From: Streptomyces specialis
Lineage (GTDB): Bacteria; Actinomycetota; Actinomycetes; Streptomycetales; Streptomycetaceae
Length of the DNA stretch: 64,000 bases
Reading direction: 5' to 3'
Assembly: GCF_001493375.1 (NCBI RefSeq)
Contig: NZ_LN929897.1
Coordinates: 228,524 to 292,523 of the forward strand
Below, in pieces: positions 34,804-43,223 of this stretch; positions within the stretch are counted from its first letter, which is position 1, and each line of letters begins with the position of its first letter. The notes beneath the pieces are model-generated. The model saw nothing but the letters and a program-made list of their open reading frames with translations, was not told the DNA's origin and ran no database searches. Both the position numbers and the translations under genes were made by a program.

Positions 34804-36072
34804 ATGAGGGACGGCATGCGGCGCAAGGGCCTGAGTGCGGCGGCGGCGCTGCTCTGCGGAGTGCTGACACTGTCGGCCTGCAGCGGCGGCGGGGACGACT
34901 CTTCCGACAACAACGGCGGCGGGGGTGACGGCGGCAGCGGGCAGACGGACGCCGACCGCGCCGCGGAGGACGCCGACACGTCGACCGCGGTGATATCCAT
35001 CACCCCGGACAACGCGGCCGACAACGTCGGCATAAACGACGACGTCGAGGTCACCGTCGAGGACGGCACCCTCGACGAGGTGACCATGACGGCCGTCGAG
35101 AGCGGCACCGAGATCACCGGCGCGATGTCCGAGGACGCGACGAGCTGGAAGCCCGACGTCCAGCTCGAACGCGCCACCCAGTACGAGGTGACGGTCCAGG
35201 CCAGCGACAGCGAGGGCCGGGAGGCGCACGAGAGCGCCACGTTCACGACCGTCTCGCCGGAGAACAGCTTCATCGGGTACTTCACGCCCGACGAGGGCGT
35301 GACCGTCGGCGTCGGCATGCCGGTCTCCCTGAACTTCGACAAGCCGATCACCAACCGCGCCGAGGTCGAGGCGGCCGTGGAGATCAACTCCACCAGCGGC
35401 CAGGAGGTCGTGGGCCACTGGTTCAGCGACACGCGCCTGGACTTCCGCCCGCAGGAGTTCTGGGAGGCCGGTTCCGAGGTCTCCGTCGAGCTGAACTTCG
35501 ACGGCATCGAGGGCGCCCCCGGCGTCACCGGCGTGCAGGACCGCGACTTCAGCTTCGAGATCGGCCGCAGCCAGATCAGCACGGTCGACGTGGAGACCCA
35601 CCAGATGGAGGTCGTCCGCGACGGCGAGACCCTGCGCACCGTCCCGATCTCGGCGGGCAGCGAGGAGACCCCCACCTACAACGGGATGATGGTCATCTCC
35701 GAGAAGCTGGAGGAGACCCGGATGAACGGCGCCACCGTCGGCTTCACGGACGACGACGGCGAGGGCGAGTACGACATCCCGGACGTGCCGCACGCGATGC
35801 GGCTGTCCACCTCCGGCACGTTCGTCCACGGCAACTACTGGGCGTCCCGGAGCATCTTCGGCAGCAGCAACACCAGCCACGGATGCATCGGCCTCGCCGA
35901 CGTCCAGGGCGCGGGCGACCCCGAGCAGGACGCCGCCTGGTTCTTCGACGAGTCGCTGATCGGCGACGTGATCATCGTGGAGAACTCCCCGGACCGCGAG
36001 ATCCAGCCCGACAACGGCCTCAACGGCTGGAACATGAGCTGGGCCGACTGGCAGGCCGGCAGCGCGCTCTGA
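34804..36072 (+). CDS. L,D-transpeptidase lipoprotein with Ig-like domains, 422 aa
   Basis: Cell-wall 3-3 cross-linking enzyme. Signal peptide with lipobox LSAC (Cys 26), then a Ser/Gly/Asp-rich linker (27-60), two Ig-like domains (about 60-155 and 155-255) and a YkuD catalytic domain (about 260-385) with the active-site HGCIGL and upstream H in FVHGNYW. This is the actinobacterial LdtMt2-type layout. An ATG at 34816 has GAGGGA 4-5 nt upstream and may be the true start; the lipobox is kept either way. Terminator hairpin at 36091-36129. Confidence 0.93.
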   Translation: MRDGMRRKGLSAAAALLCGVLTLSACSGGGDDSSDNNGGGGDGGSGQTDADRAAEDADTSTAVISITPDNAADNVGINDDVEVTVEDGTLDEVTMTAVESGTEITGAMSEDATSWKPDVQLERATQYEVTVQASDSEGREAHESATFTTVSPENSFIGYFTPDEGVTVGVGMPVSLNFDKPITNRAEVEAAVEINSTSGQEVVGHWFSDTRLDFRPQEFWEAGSEVSVELNFDGIEGAPGVTGVQDRDFSFEIGRSQISTVDVETHQMEVVRDGETLRTVPISAGSEETPTYNGMMVISEKLEETRMNGATVGFTDDDGEGEYDIPDVPHAMRLSTSGTFVHGNYWASRSIFGSSNTSHGCIGLADVQGAGDPEQDAAWFFDESLIGDVIIVENSPDREIQPDNGLNGWNMSWADWQAGSAL

Positions 36073-36090
36073 CCGGTCCGCCGGAACCAC

Positions 36091-36129
36091 GCGAAGCGCC
36101 ACCGCACCCTCCGCGCGGTGGCGCTTCGC
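36091..36129. terminator. Terminator hairpin after the L,D-transpeptidase gene
   Basis: Perfect 15-bp stem GCGAAGCGCCACCGC (36091-36105) with 36115-36129 and a 9-nt loop, between two convergent genes. Confidence 0.75.
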
Positions 36130-36142
36130 CGTTCCCGGCGGT

Positions 36143-37042
36143 CTACGGGCCGCCCGCGACCCCCGCCTCGGCCGGCACCGGGGACTCCGCGTCCCGGCCG
36201 GCGAGCCGCCGCAGCGCCCGGGCCGACGGCGACCCCGGCTCGGCGTGGAACGTCACCAGCCGCTGGCCCGCGTCGTCGGGCAGCGCCAGCGACTCGAAGT
36301 ACAGCGTCAGCTCCCCGGCGACCGGATGCCGCAGCCGCTTGCGCCCGTGGCGCACGTCCCGCACGTCGTGCCGCTCCCACATCACGGCGAAGTCCGCGCT
36401 GCCCTCCTTCAGGTCGTGCAGCAGCAGGCACAGCTCCACGTCGTCCGGCCGCGCCCCGGCGTCCATGCGGAGGGCGGAGACGACGTCCGACGCCTTGCTC
36501 TCCCAGTCCACGAACAGCCCCCTGGCCGCCGGGTCGAGGAAGACCAGGCGCGCCATGTTCCGTTCGGCCGGCGTCAGCCGGGGGAAGTCGGCCAGCAGCA
36601 GACAGGCCAGCCGGTTCCACGCCAGCACGTCCATCCGGAAGCCCACGACACACGCCGCGACCGAGTCGAGCTGGTCGATGAGCCGCTGGACCGACGGCCG
36701 CACGGCCGGCCGCGCCCCGGACGGCACCTCGCGCGGCGCCGCCCGGCGGGCCGCGCGCGCCGGACGGACCAGGTGCGCCAGGTGCTCGCGCTCGGCGCCG
36801 GTCAGCCGCAGCGCCGACGCGACCGCGTCCAGGACGCCGGTGGAGACGTTGCCCCCGTGCCCCTGCTCCAGCCGCGTGTAGTACGCCACGCTGACGCCCG
36901 CCAGCCGGGCCAGCTCCTCCCGCCGCAGCCCCGGGACCCGCCGCCGGCCGCCGTAGTCGTCCAGCCCGACGTCCTCCGGGCGCAGGCGCGCCCGCCGGGT
37001 GCGGAGGAACTCGCTCAACTCCGTGCGCGGATCGATGCCCAT
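36143..37042 (-). CDS. XRE-family regulator with MmyB-like ligand domain, 299 aa
   Basis: The N-terminal helix-turn-helix (residues about 8-75) has [24 protein letters not shown]. The MmyB-like ligand-binding domain (about 100-275) is marked by [22 protein letters not shown] and [20 protein letters not shown]. This architecture is very common in Streptomyces and typically sits divergent from an NAD(P)-dependent oxidoreductase, as here (alcohol dehydrogenase at 37156). Some homologues bind fatty-acid-like ligands. Start ATG 37042 (MGIDPRTEL). Confidence 0.9.
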   Translation of the reverse strand: MGIDPRTELSEFLRTRRARLRPEDVGLDDYGGRRRVPGLRREELARLAGVSVAYYTRLEQGHGGNVSTGVLDAVASALRLTGAEREHLAHLVRPARAARRAAPREVPSGARPAVRPSVQRLIDQLDSVAACVVGFRMDVLAWNRLACLLLADFPRLTPAERNMARLVFLDPAARGLFVDWESKASDVVSALRMDAGARPDDVELCLLLHDLKEGSADFAVMWERHDVRDVRHGRKRLRHPVAGELTLYFESLALPDDAGQRLVTFHAEPGSPSARALRRLAGRDAESPVPAEAGVAGGP

Positions 37043-37077
37043 GCGACAAGTATGCGAAGGGCGGCCCGGAACCTGAC

Positions 37078-37089
37078 ACCACCAGTGGT
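37078..37089. promoter_or_regulatory. Possible operator between XRE regulator and alcohol dehydrogenase genes
   Basis: Inverted repeat ACCAC-CA-GTGGT in the middle of the 113-bp divergent region. Short and only suggestive, but well placed for the XRE protein. Confidence 0.35.
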
Positions 37090-37155
37090 ACGCACGCCGT
37101 TCGTAGGCGGCACAGGGCCCTGGGCAACCCCCGCCCGGCCGCCCAGCATGGCGGT

Positions 37156-38220
37156 ATGACCGCACACGAACTCACCGCAGTCCCCGCCTACGCCGCCCCC
37201 GCCGCCAAGGCGCCCCTGGAACGCACCACGATCCCGCGCCGGGCGGTGGGCGAGCACGACGTGCTCATCGAGATCAGGTACGCCGGTATCTGTCACAGCG
37301 ACATCCACCAGGCGCGCGACGAGTGGGGCGGCGCCCTGTTCCCGATGGTCCCCGGCCACGAGATCGCCGGCGTCGTCACCCGGACCGGCTCCGCCGTCAC
37401 CCGGCACGCCGTGGGCGACCGGGTGGGCGTCGGCTGCCTCGTCGACTCCTGCCGCACCTGCGCCCAGTGCCGGGCGGGCCAGGAGCAGTACTGCCTCAAC
37501 GGCGCGACGCTCACGTACAACGGCCTCGACAAGGCCGGCGAGCGCACCTACGGCGGCTACAGCACCCACATCGTCGTCGACGAGAACTTCGTGGTGGGCA
37601 TCCCCGACGGCCTGGCGCTGGACGTCGCCGCGCCGCTGCTGTGCGCCGGGATCACGCTCTACTCGCCGCTCGCGCACTGGCAGGCCGGGCCCGGCAAGAA
37701 GGTCGCCGTCGTCGGCCTGGGCGGCCTCGGCCACATGGGCGTGAAGATCGCCCACGCCATGGGCGCCGAGGTCACCGTGCTCAGCCAGTCGCGGCGCAAG
37801 GAGGCCGACGGACGCCGGCTCGGCGCCGACCACTTCCACGCCACCGGCGACCCGGCGACGTTCGAGAAGCTGAGCGGCACGTTCGACCTGATCGTCAACA
37901 CGGTCTCCGCCAACCTCGACATGGACGCCTACCTCGGCCTGCTCGGGGTGGGCGGCACCCTGATCAACGTCGGCGCCCCGGAGAACCCCGTGCCGGTCGG
38001 CATGTTCTCGCTGATCGGCGGACGCAAGTCGCTGGCCGGGTCGATGATCGGCGGCATCGCCGAGACGCGGGAGATGCTCGACTTCTGCGCCGCGCACGGC
38101 ATCGGGGCCGAGATCGAGGTGATACCCGCCGAGCGGGTCAACGAGGCGTACGAGCGGGTGCTCGCCGGCGACGTGCGCTACCGCTTCGTCATCGACGCCG
38201 CCACCATCGCGGCGGCGTGA
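37156..38220 (+). CDS. Zinc-dependent NAD(P) alcohol dehydrogenase, 354 aa
   Basis: Medium-chain dehydrogenase of the cinnamyl/YahK-type group. Catalytic zinc residues lie in [11 protein letters not shown] and [10 protein letters not shown]; four structural-zinc cysteines are in [17 protein letters not shown]. The cofactor fold reads [20 protein letters not shown]. Likely reduces aldehydes with NADPH. Divergent from the XRE/MmyB regulator, its probable repressor. Start ATG 37156. Confidence 0.92.
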   Translation: MTAHELTAVPAYAAPAAKAPLERTTIPRRAVGEHDVLIEIRYAGICHSDIHQARDEWGGALFPMVPGHEIAGVVTRTGSAVTRHAVGDRVGVGCLVDSCRTCAQCRAGQEQYCLNGATLTYNGLDKAGERTYGGYSTHIVVDENFVVGIPDGLALDVAAPLLCAGITLYSPLAHWQAGPGKKVAVVGLGGLGHMGVKIAHAMGAEVTVLSQSRRKEADGRRLGADHFHATGDPATFEKLSGTFDLIVNTVSANLDMDAYLGLLGVGGTLINVGAPENPVPVGMFSLIGGRKSLAGSMIGGIAETREMLDFCAAHGIGAEIEVIPAERVNEAYERVLAGDVRYRFVIDAATIAAA

Positions 38221-38272
38221 CACGCGTCCCCCGGCGCCGCTCCGCCCACCGCGCCGCCGTACTGTCACCCCT

Positions 38273-38800
38273 GTGACGACGACCCTCATCCCCTTCGACG
38301 GCCACCACCCCGAGCTGGCCGACAGCGCCTGGGTGGCGCCGACCGCGACCGTCATCGGAGCCGTACGCCTCGCCGGGGAGGCGTCGCTCTGGTACGGAGC
38401 GGTGGCGCGCGCCGAGTTCGAGCCCATCGCGATCGGCCCCGGGAGCAACGTGCAGGACGGCTGCGTCCTGCACACCGACCCCGGGTACCCCGTGTCCATC
38501 GGCGCGGGCGTGTCCGTCGGTCACCGGGCCGTCGTGCACGGCTGCGCGATCGAGGACGACGTGCTGGTCGGCATGGGCGCGGTGATCCTCAACGGCGCCC
38601 GCGTCGGCCGGGGTTCGCTGATCGCCGCGGGCGCCGTCGTGCTGGGCGGGACGGAGGTCCCGCCCGGCTCGCTGGTCGCCGGGGTCCCCGGCAAGGTCAG
38701 GCGCGGGCTGAACGACGAGGAGGTGGACCTGATCCGCCTCAACGCCGAGCACTACCGGGAACTGGCCCGGCGCCACGCGGGACTTCAGCCGCCCAGGTAG
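38273..38800 (+). CDS. Gamma-carbonic anhydrase family protein, 175 aa
   Basis: Left-handed beta-helix (hexapeptide repeat) protein: repeated IG-type turns run from VAPTATVIGAV to PPGSLVAGVPGK. Zinc-ligand histidines are in DGCVLHTD, GHRAVVHGC. Homologues are annotated as YrdA/PaaY-like gamma-carbonic anhydrases; actual activity varies. The 3' end overlaps the convergent anti-sigma gene by 16 bp. GTG start at 38273. Confidence 0.88.
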   Translation: MTTTLIPFDGHHPELADSAWVAPTATVIGAVRLAGEASLWYGAVARAEFEPIAIGPGSNVQDGCVLHTDPGYPVSIGAGVSVGHRAVVHGCAIEDDVLVGMGAVILNGARVGRGSLIAAGAVVLGGTEVPPGSLVAGVPGKVRRGLNDEEVDLIRLNAEHYRELARRHAGLQPPR

Positions 38801-39717
38801 AAGCGGACCGAGGTGCCCCCCGGCCCGGTGTGGATCCTGACCAGGTCGGCGACGCAGTGCACCAGCAGCAGGCCCCGGCCGCCGATCTGGTCGCGGGCGG
38901 GCGGGCGGCGCCCGGCGAGCGGGTCCTTGATCTCGCCCCGGTCGCTGACCTCGCACACCACCTGGGGGCCCTCGGCCCAGATCCGCAGAGTGCCCGCGCC
39001 GCCGCCGTGCACCACGCTGTTGGTGGTCAGCTCGGCGACCGCCAGGGCCAGATCGTCCAGCCGGTCCCCCGCCAGCCCGTGCCCGGCGGCCCGGTCGGTC
39101 GCGAAGTGCCGCGCGTCGGGCAGCAGGTCGGCGTCGAAGGGGAACGCGGCGGCCCGGTCCGGGGGCGTCAGCGGCTCGTTGTAGGCGGCGACGATCCGGT
39201 CGGGCGCGTACGCGTCGCTCGGGCCGGTGATCCCGCCCTCGATGACGACGGGGTGGGTGGCCCGCGCGTCGGCGACGACCAGCGGGTCGAGCGCGGCCAC
39301 GTCGTACGGACACAGGATCGTGACGGGCCTGCCGGTGAACGCGTGGTTGATCAGCGCCTCGTGCTGGGCGCACGCCGGGTACTCCGTCCCGGTGCGGCCC
39401 GCCCAGATCGGCTCCCCGATGATCCGGACGCGCCCGTCGCCGGGGTGCGCGTCGGCGAAGGCCCGCAGCACGCGCGGGATGATGCGCCCCGGGTTCCGCC
39501 CGGCCTCGGTCATGTCGAACAGCTTCACCCGGCGGGCGTCGTCGCCCAGCTCGGCGCGGAGCAGCGACAGGTTCCCGCCCGGCACGGCGACGGCCACGGG
39601 CTCCCCCGAGGCCAGGCCCTCCAGGACGAAGGGGACCGTACCCGCCAGGTACTCCCGCTCGTCGCCGTAGAACAACGCCGGATGGACGAACGGCTCGGCA
39701 GCGGCCGGCATGGTCAT
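38785..39717 (-). CDS. Anti-sigma regulatory protein: MEDS sensor plus HATPase, 310 aa
   Basis: Residues about 10-175 are an MEDS (DcmR-like) sensory domain: HPALFYGDEREYLAGTVPFVLEGLASGEPVAVAV, then the conserved RIIGEPIWAGRTGTEYPACAQHEALINHAF. Residues about 195-305 are a serine-kinase-type HATPase (RspW-like) with N-box LAVAELTTNSVVHG and G-box DQIGGRGLLLVHCVAD. It would phosphorylate the STAS protein and/or sequester a sigma factor. TGATG coupling to the STAS gene upstream and nearness to the SigB/F-type gene at 40374 support a partner-switching role. Confidence 0.88.
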   Translation of the reverse strand: MTMPAAAEPFVHPALFYGDEREYLAGTVPFVLEGLASGEPVAVAVPGGNLSLLRAELGDDARRVKLFDMTEAGRNPGRIIPRVLRAFADAHPGDGRVRIIGEPIWAGRTGTEYPACAQHEALINHAFTGRPVTILCPYDVAALDPLVVADARATHPVVIEGGITGPSDAYAPDRIVAAYNEPLTPPDRAAAFPFDADLLPDARHFATDRAAGHGLAGDRLDDLALAVAELTTNSVVHGGGAGTLRIWAEGPQVVCEVSDRGEIKDPLAGRRPPARDQIGGRGLLLVHCVADLVRIHTGPGGTSVRFYLGG

Positions 39718-40025
39718 CACCCCCTCACCTCGATCGCCGTCAGGTCGGGCCAGAAGATCCGCAGCGCCCGCCGCAGCGACGACGGCGGCCGGTCCACGAC
39801 GATACGCCGCCCGGCGCCGAGCCGCCCCGCGGCGGCGGCCAGCTCCGAGGCCGCGGCCACATCGGTGAACGTGACCGCGGACAACTCCAGGTACACATCG
39901 TCGTCCTGGCCGGTCAGGCGCTCCAGCGCGTCCCGCCACTCCGCCCGCGCCCACAGGCCGATCTCTCCGGCCGCCCGGGCCCCGACACGGTCGGCCAGCG
40001 GCACGATCGCGAGCGCTCCCGGCAT
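39717..40025 (-). CDS. STAS-domain anti-sigma factor antagonist, 102 aa
   Basis: Single STAS domain (ALAIVPLADRVGARAAGEIG, then YLELSAVTFTDVAAASELAAAA). The usual phosphorylatable Ser lies in the DxS-x-V region; here the loop reads FTDVAAASE, so the acceptor may be a Thr or a nearby Ser. ATG at 40025 is preferred over GTG 40049, which overlaps its own putative ribosome site; GGAAGG lies 10 nt before 40025. Its stop overlaps the HATPase gene start, so the two are made together. Confidence 0.82.
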   Translation of the reverse strand: MPGALAIVPLADRVGARAAGEIGLWARAEWRDALERLTGQDDDVYLELSAVTFTDVAAASELAAAAGRLGAGRRIVVDRPPSSLRRALRIFWPDLTAIEVRG

Positions 40026-40186
40026 CCGGCCACCACCTTCCGTCCCCACCTTTTCATACCCCCGGAAGCCACTTTCAGCGCCCCGGTTCCCATCCGGCCA
40101 CGGCCGTCACGCCTTCGTTTGGGCGGGCGGCACGCGGTCATACGACCCGAGAGCCCACTTCGGGACGGCAGAGGAGCAAAGGCCAT

Positions 40187-40270
40187 ATGAACTGCACGAG
40201 ATGCGGGGCTACGGTCATCCAGGGCCCCAGCGGTGACTGGAGTTGCAACAACTGCGGACACTCCGGGTGA
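40187..40270 (+). CDS. 27-residue zinc-ribbon mini-protein
   Basis: A short reading frame, MNCTRCGATVIQGPSGDWSC then NNCGHSG, has two CxxC knuckles spaced as in a zinc ribbon. GAGGAG lies 10 nt before the ATG, in keeping with translation. It lies upstream of the SigB/F-type sigma gene (103 bp apart, same strand) and divergent from the STAS gene. The zinc-ribbon pattern in so short a frame is unlikely by chance; function unknown, possibly a regulator or RNA polymerase-associated ribbon. Confidence 0.65.
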   Translation: MNCTRCGATVIQGPSGDWSCNNCGHSG

Positions 40271-40373
40271 GACCGCCTTCGCGAGATCGCCTCGAAATTC
40301 ACAGCATGCATTCCGGATAAGGGGGCAGAAGCGGGTCTAGCGAAGTCAGCGGCACAGTGGAGGGAGAGGGCCC

Positions 40374-41243
40374 GTGAACAGCACGACCGTGACGGTCTCG
40401 GCCAAGCCCGGTAACCGGAGCACCACCGAGGGGCCCCTGCCCCACGTCCCGGACACGGGCAAGATCGCGCCCCGGGACGCCAGGGAGCTGACCAAGCTGT
40501 TCCTGAGCCGCCTGGCGGTCCTGGAGGAGGGCACCCGCGAGTACCAGTACGCGCGGAACACCCTGATCGAGATCAACCTGTCGCTGGTGAACTTCGTCGC
40601 GGGCCGCTTCCGGAACCGCGCCGAGCAGATGGAGGACATCCTCCAGGTCGGCACCATCGGCCTGATCAAGGCGATCGACCGGTTCGACCTGTCGCGCGAG
40701 GTGGAGTTCACCAGCTTCGCCGTGCCGTACATCAGCGGCGAGATCAAGCGCTTCTTCCGGGACACGAGCTGGGCCGTGCACGTGCCCCGGCGGCTCCAGG
40801 AGCTGCGCGTCGACATGGCCAAGGCCACCGACGAGCTGTCCAGCCGCCTCGGCAGGCTGCCCACGACGAAGGAGCTGGCCGACCTCCTCGACCTGAGCCA
40901 GGAGGAGATCGTCGAGGCGCAGATGGCGTGCAACGGCTACACCGCCAGCTCCCTCGACGCGCCCGGCGGCGACGACAACGGCGCCTCCGACACGGCCCGG
41001 CCGTGGGCGGAGCGGCTCGGCAGCGTGGACGCCGATCTGGAGAAGATCGAGAACCTGCACGCCCTCAAGCCGTTCCTGAGCAAGCTCGGCGAGCGCGACC
41101 GGCGGATCCTGCGGATGCGGTTCGGCGAGGAGCTGACGCAGGCCCAGATCGCCGCGGAGCTGGGCATCTCCCAGATGCACGTCTCGCGCCTGCTCAGCCG
41201 CGTCCTGACCCGGATGCGGGAGCACCTGCTGGCCCAGCAGTAG
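40374..41243 (+). CDS. RNA polymerase sigma factor, SigB/SigF/SigG family, 289 aa
   Basis: Group 3 sigma factor. Region 2 (about residues 60-130) has LVNFVAGRFRNRAEQMEDIL, VGTIGLIKAIDRFDLSREVEF and FAVPYISGEIKRFFRDTSWA. Region 3 has VPRRLQELRVDMAKATDEL. Region 4 (about 230-285) has LTQAQIAAELGISQMHVSRL. The GTG start at 40374 gives a 40-residue leader. Such factors are held by RsbW-like kinases; the HATPase/STAS pair 650 bp away is a likely control unit. Two hairpins follow. Confidence 0.93.
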   Translation: MNSTTVTVSAKPGNRSTTEGPLPHVPDTGKIAPRDARELTKLFLSRLAVLEEGTREYQYARNTLIEINLSLVNFVAGRFRNRAEQMEDILQVGTIGLIKAIDRFDLSREVEFTSFAVPYISGEIKRFFRDTSWAVHVPRRLQELRVDMAKATDELSSRLGRLPTTKELADLLDLSQEEIVEAQMACNGYTASSLDAPGGDDNGASDTARPWAERLGSVDADLEKIENLHALKPFLSKLGERDRRILRMRFGEELTQAQIAAELGISQMHVSRLLSRVLTRMREHLLAQQ

Positions 41244-41244
41244 A

Positions 41245-41266
41245 CCCACCGGCCCCCGCCGGTGGG
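41245..41266 (+). terminator. Terminator hairpin 1 after the sigma gene
   Basis: Perfect 9-bp stem CCCACCGGC (41245-41253) with 41258-41266, immediately behind the stop codon. A second, larger hairpin follows. Confidence 0.6.
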
Positions 41267-41282
41267 CCGTCCCGCGCTTCCC

Positions 41283-41312
41283 GGGGCCGCGTCGTCCGCA
41301 CGACGCGGCCCC
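41283..41312 (+). terminator. Terminator hairpin 2 after the sigma gene
   Basis: Perfect 13-bp stem GGGGCCGCGTCGT (41283-41295) with 41300-41312 and a 4-nt loop. Confidence 0.7.
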
Positions 41313-41459
41313 GTCGCGTGCGCCGACGGCCCCCGCGCGCCGCCCGTCCGGTGTTCCCCGGAACGTGGGAGAGCGGCAGGGAGAGTTCCACCCCGGCGTC
41401 ACCGCCGCCCGCGAGCGTGGCAGCCCGTCACGTACCACAGCACGACGGGCAGGTGCACG

Positions 41460-43061
41460 ATGGAACTCACCAGACGCCGTCTCCTCGGCGGCACGGGAGC
41501 CGGAGCCGCGGCGCTCGGGCTGCACGCCGCCGGACTCACCGCGGGACCGGCCTGGGCCGATCCCCGCTTCCCCGAGGACCCCTTCCGCCTCGGCGTCGCC
41601 TCCGGCGACCCGCGCCCCGACGGCGTCGTCCTGTGGACGCGCCTGGCGCCCGACCCGCTCGCCCCGGACGGGCGCGGCGGCATGCCGGAGCGGCGGGTCA
41701 CCGTCGAGTGGCAGATCGCCCGCGACGACCGCTTCCGCCGCGTCGAGCGGCAGGGCACCGCGTACGCCGTGCCCGAACTGGCCCACTCCGTCCACGTCGA
41801 GCCGACCGGCCTGGAGCCGGGCCGCGACTGGTTCTACCGCTTCCGGGCCGGCGGCGTCCTCAGCCCGGTCGGCCGCACCCGCACCGCCCCGCACGGGCGG
41901 ACCCGGTCGGACCTGTCGTTCGCGTTCGCGTCCTGCCAGTGCTGGTACGAGGGCTTCTACACCGCGTACCGCCACATGGCGGAGGAGGACCTCGACTTCG
42001 TGGTCCACCTCGGCGACTACCTGTACGAGTACGGCGTCGGCCCCACCGCCGGGGTGCGGGGGATGACCCTGGACGCCTCGTTCCAGCGCGAGACGCTCAC
42101 CCTCCCCGAGTACCGCAACCGGCACGCCCTGACCCGCCTCGACACCGACCTCCAGGCCGTCCACCAGGCGTTCCCCTGGGTGCTGACCTGGGACGACCAC
42201 GAGGTGGAGAACAATCGGGCGGGCGACGTCGCCCAGATCGACGGCGACGGCTTCCCCGACGGCGACGCGGCGGCCTTCCGGGCGCGGAAGGCGGCGGCGT
42301 TCCAGGCGTACTACGAGCACCTGCCGCTGCGGCTGCCGCAGAAGCCCGACGGCGCGGACGTCCGGATGTACCGGCGGCTGCCGTTCGGGCGGACCCTGGA
42401 CCTGCACGTGCTGGACACCCGCTCGTACCGCGACGACCAGGTCTGCGGCGACGGCACCAAGCCGGGCTGCGACACCGAACGCTCCGACCCCGCGCGCACG
42501 ATGCTCGGCGCCGCGCAGGAACGGTGGCTGCTCGACGGCGCCGCCCGGTCCGGCGCGACGTGGAACGTGCTGGCCAACCAGACCCTGATCGCCCAGGTCG
42601 ACCAGAACCCCGACCCGGCCGTCGTCTCCTCCGGTCTCGACATGTGGGACGGCTACACCGCCGCCCGCGACCGGCTGCTGACCGGCCTGTACGAGCGGGG
42701 GGCGAGCAACCCCGTCGTGCTGACCGGCGACATCCACCGCAGCGTCGTCGCCGACCTCAAGCTGGACTTCGCCGACGCCTCCTCGCCGGTCGTCGCCACC
42801 GAGTTCGCCGGAACGTCCATCAGCTCCGGCCGGGACGGCGCGGCGATGGACCAGGTCGGCCGCGACTGGCTGGCCCCCGGGGTCAATCCGCACCTGAAGT
42901 GGCACAACGCGCAGCGCGGCTACACCGTCCTGCGCCTGACCGCCGGTGAGTTGCGCGCGGACTACCGGGTCGTGCCCTACGTCACCAGGCCCGGCGCGCC
43001 CGTCACGACGGCGGCCCGTTTCGTCGTGGAACGGGACCGGCCGGGGGCCCAGCCCGCCTGA
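41460..43061 (+). CDS. Alkaline phosphatase D (PhoD) family protein 1, 533 aa
   Basis: Secreted metallophosphoesterase. Tat signal RRRLLGGTGAGAAALGLHAAG at residues 4-24. A PhoD N-terminal fibronectin-like domain (about 40-130) is followed by the catalytic core with SFAFASCQCW, VHLGDYLYEYG, WDDHEVENN, NVLANQT and VVLTGDIHRS, which carry the Fe/Ca ligands. A near copy follows at 43224; some 75-bp blocks are identical. PhoD hydrolyses phosphodiesters and teichoic acid under phosphate limitation. Confidence 0.93.
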   Translation: MELTRRRLLGGTGAGAAALGLHAAGLTAGPAWADPRFPEDPFRLGVASGDPRPDGVVLWTRLAPDPLAPDGRGGMPERRVTVEWQIARDDRFRRVERQGTAYAVPELAHSVHVEPTGLEPGRDWFYRFRAGGVLSPVGRTRTAPHGRTRSDLSFAFASCQCWYEGFYTAYRHMAEEDLDFVVHLGDYLYEYGVGPTAGVRGMTLDASFQRETLTLPEYRNRHALTRLDTDLQAVHQAFPWVLTWDDHEVENNRAGDVAQIDGDGFPDGDAAAFRARKAAAFQAYYEHLPLRLPQKPDGADVRMYRRLPFGRTLDLHVLDTRSYRDDQVCGDGTKPGCDTERSDPARTMLGAAQERWLLDGAARSGATWNVLANQTLIAQVDQNPDPAVVSSGLDMWDGYTAARDRLLTGLYERGASNPVVLTGDIHRSVVADLKLDFADASSPVVATEFAGTSISSGRDGAAMDQVGRDWLAPGVNPHLKWHNAQRGYTVLRLTAGELRADYRVVPYVTRPGAPVTTAARFVVERDRPGAQPA

Positions 43062-43223
43062 TCCGCCCTGATCCGGCCCGGGGGAGCGGCACCGGTTCGC
43101 GCCGGTGGCGCTCCCTCGTGCGGGTGAGCGTAGGCGAGCCTCCACCAATATGGTCCGATAGGCGGCCATTGTGGCGGCCCGTCAGCTCTCCGTGATCGCG
43201 TGCACAGACGGGCAGGTACTTCG

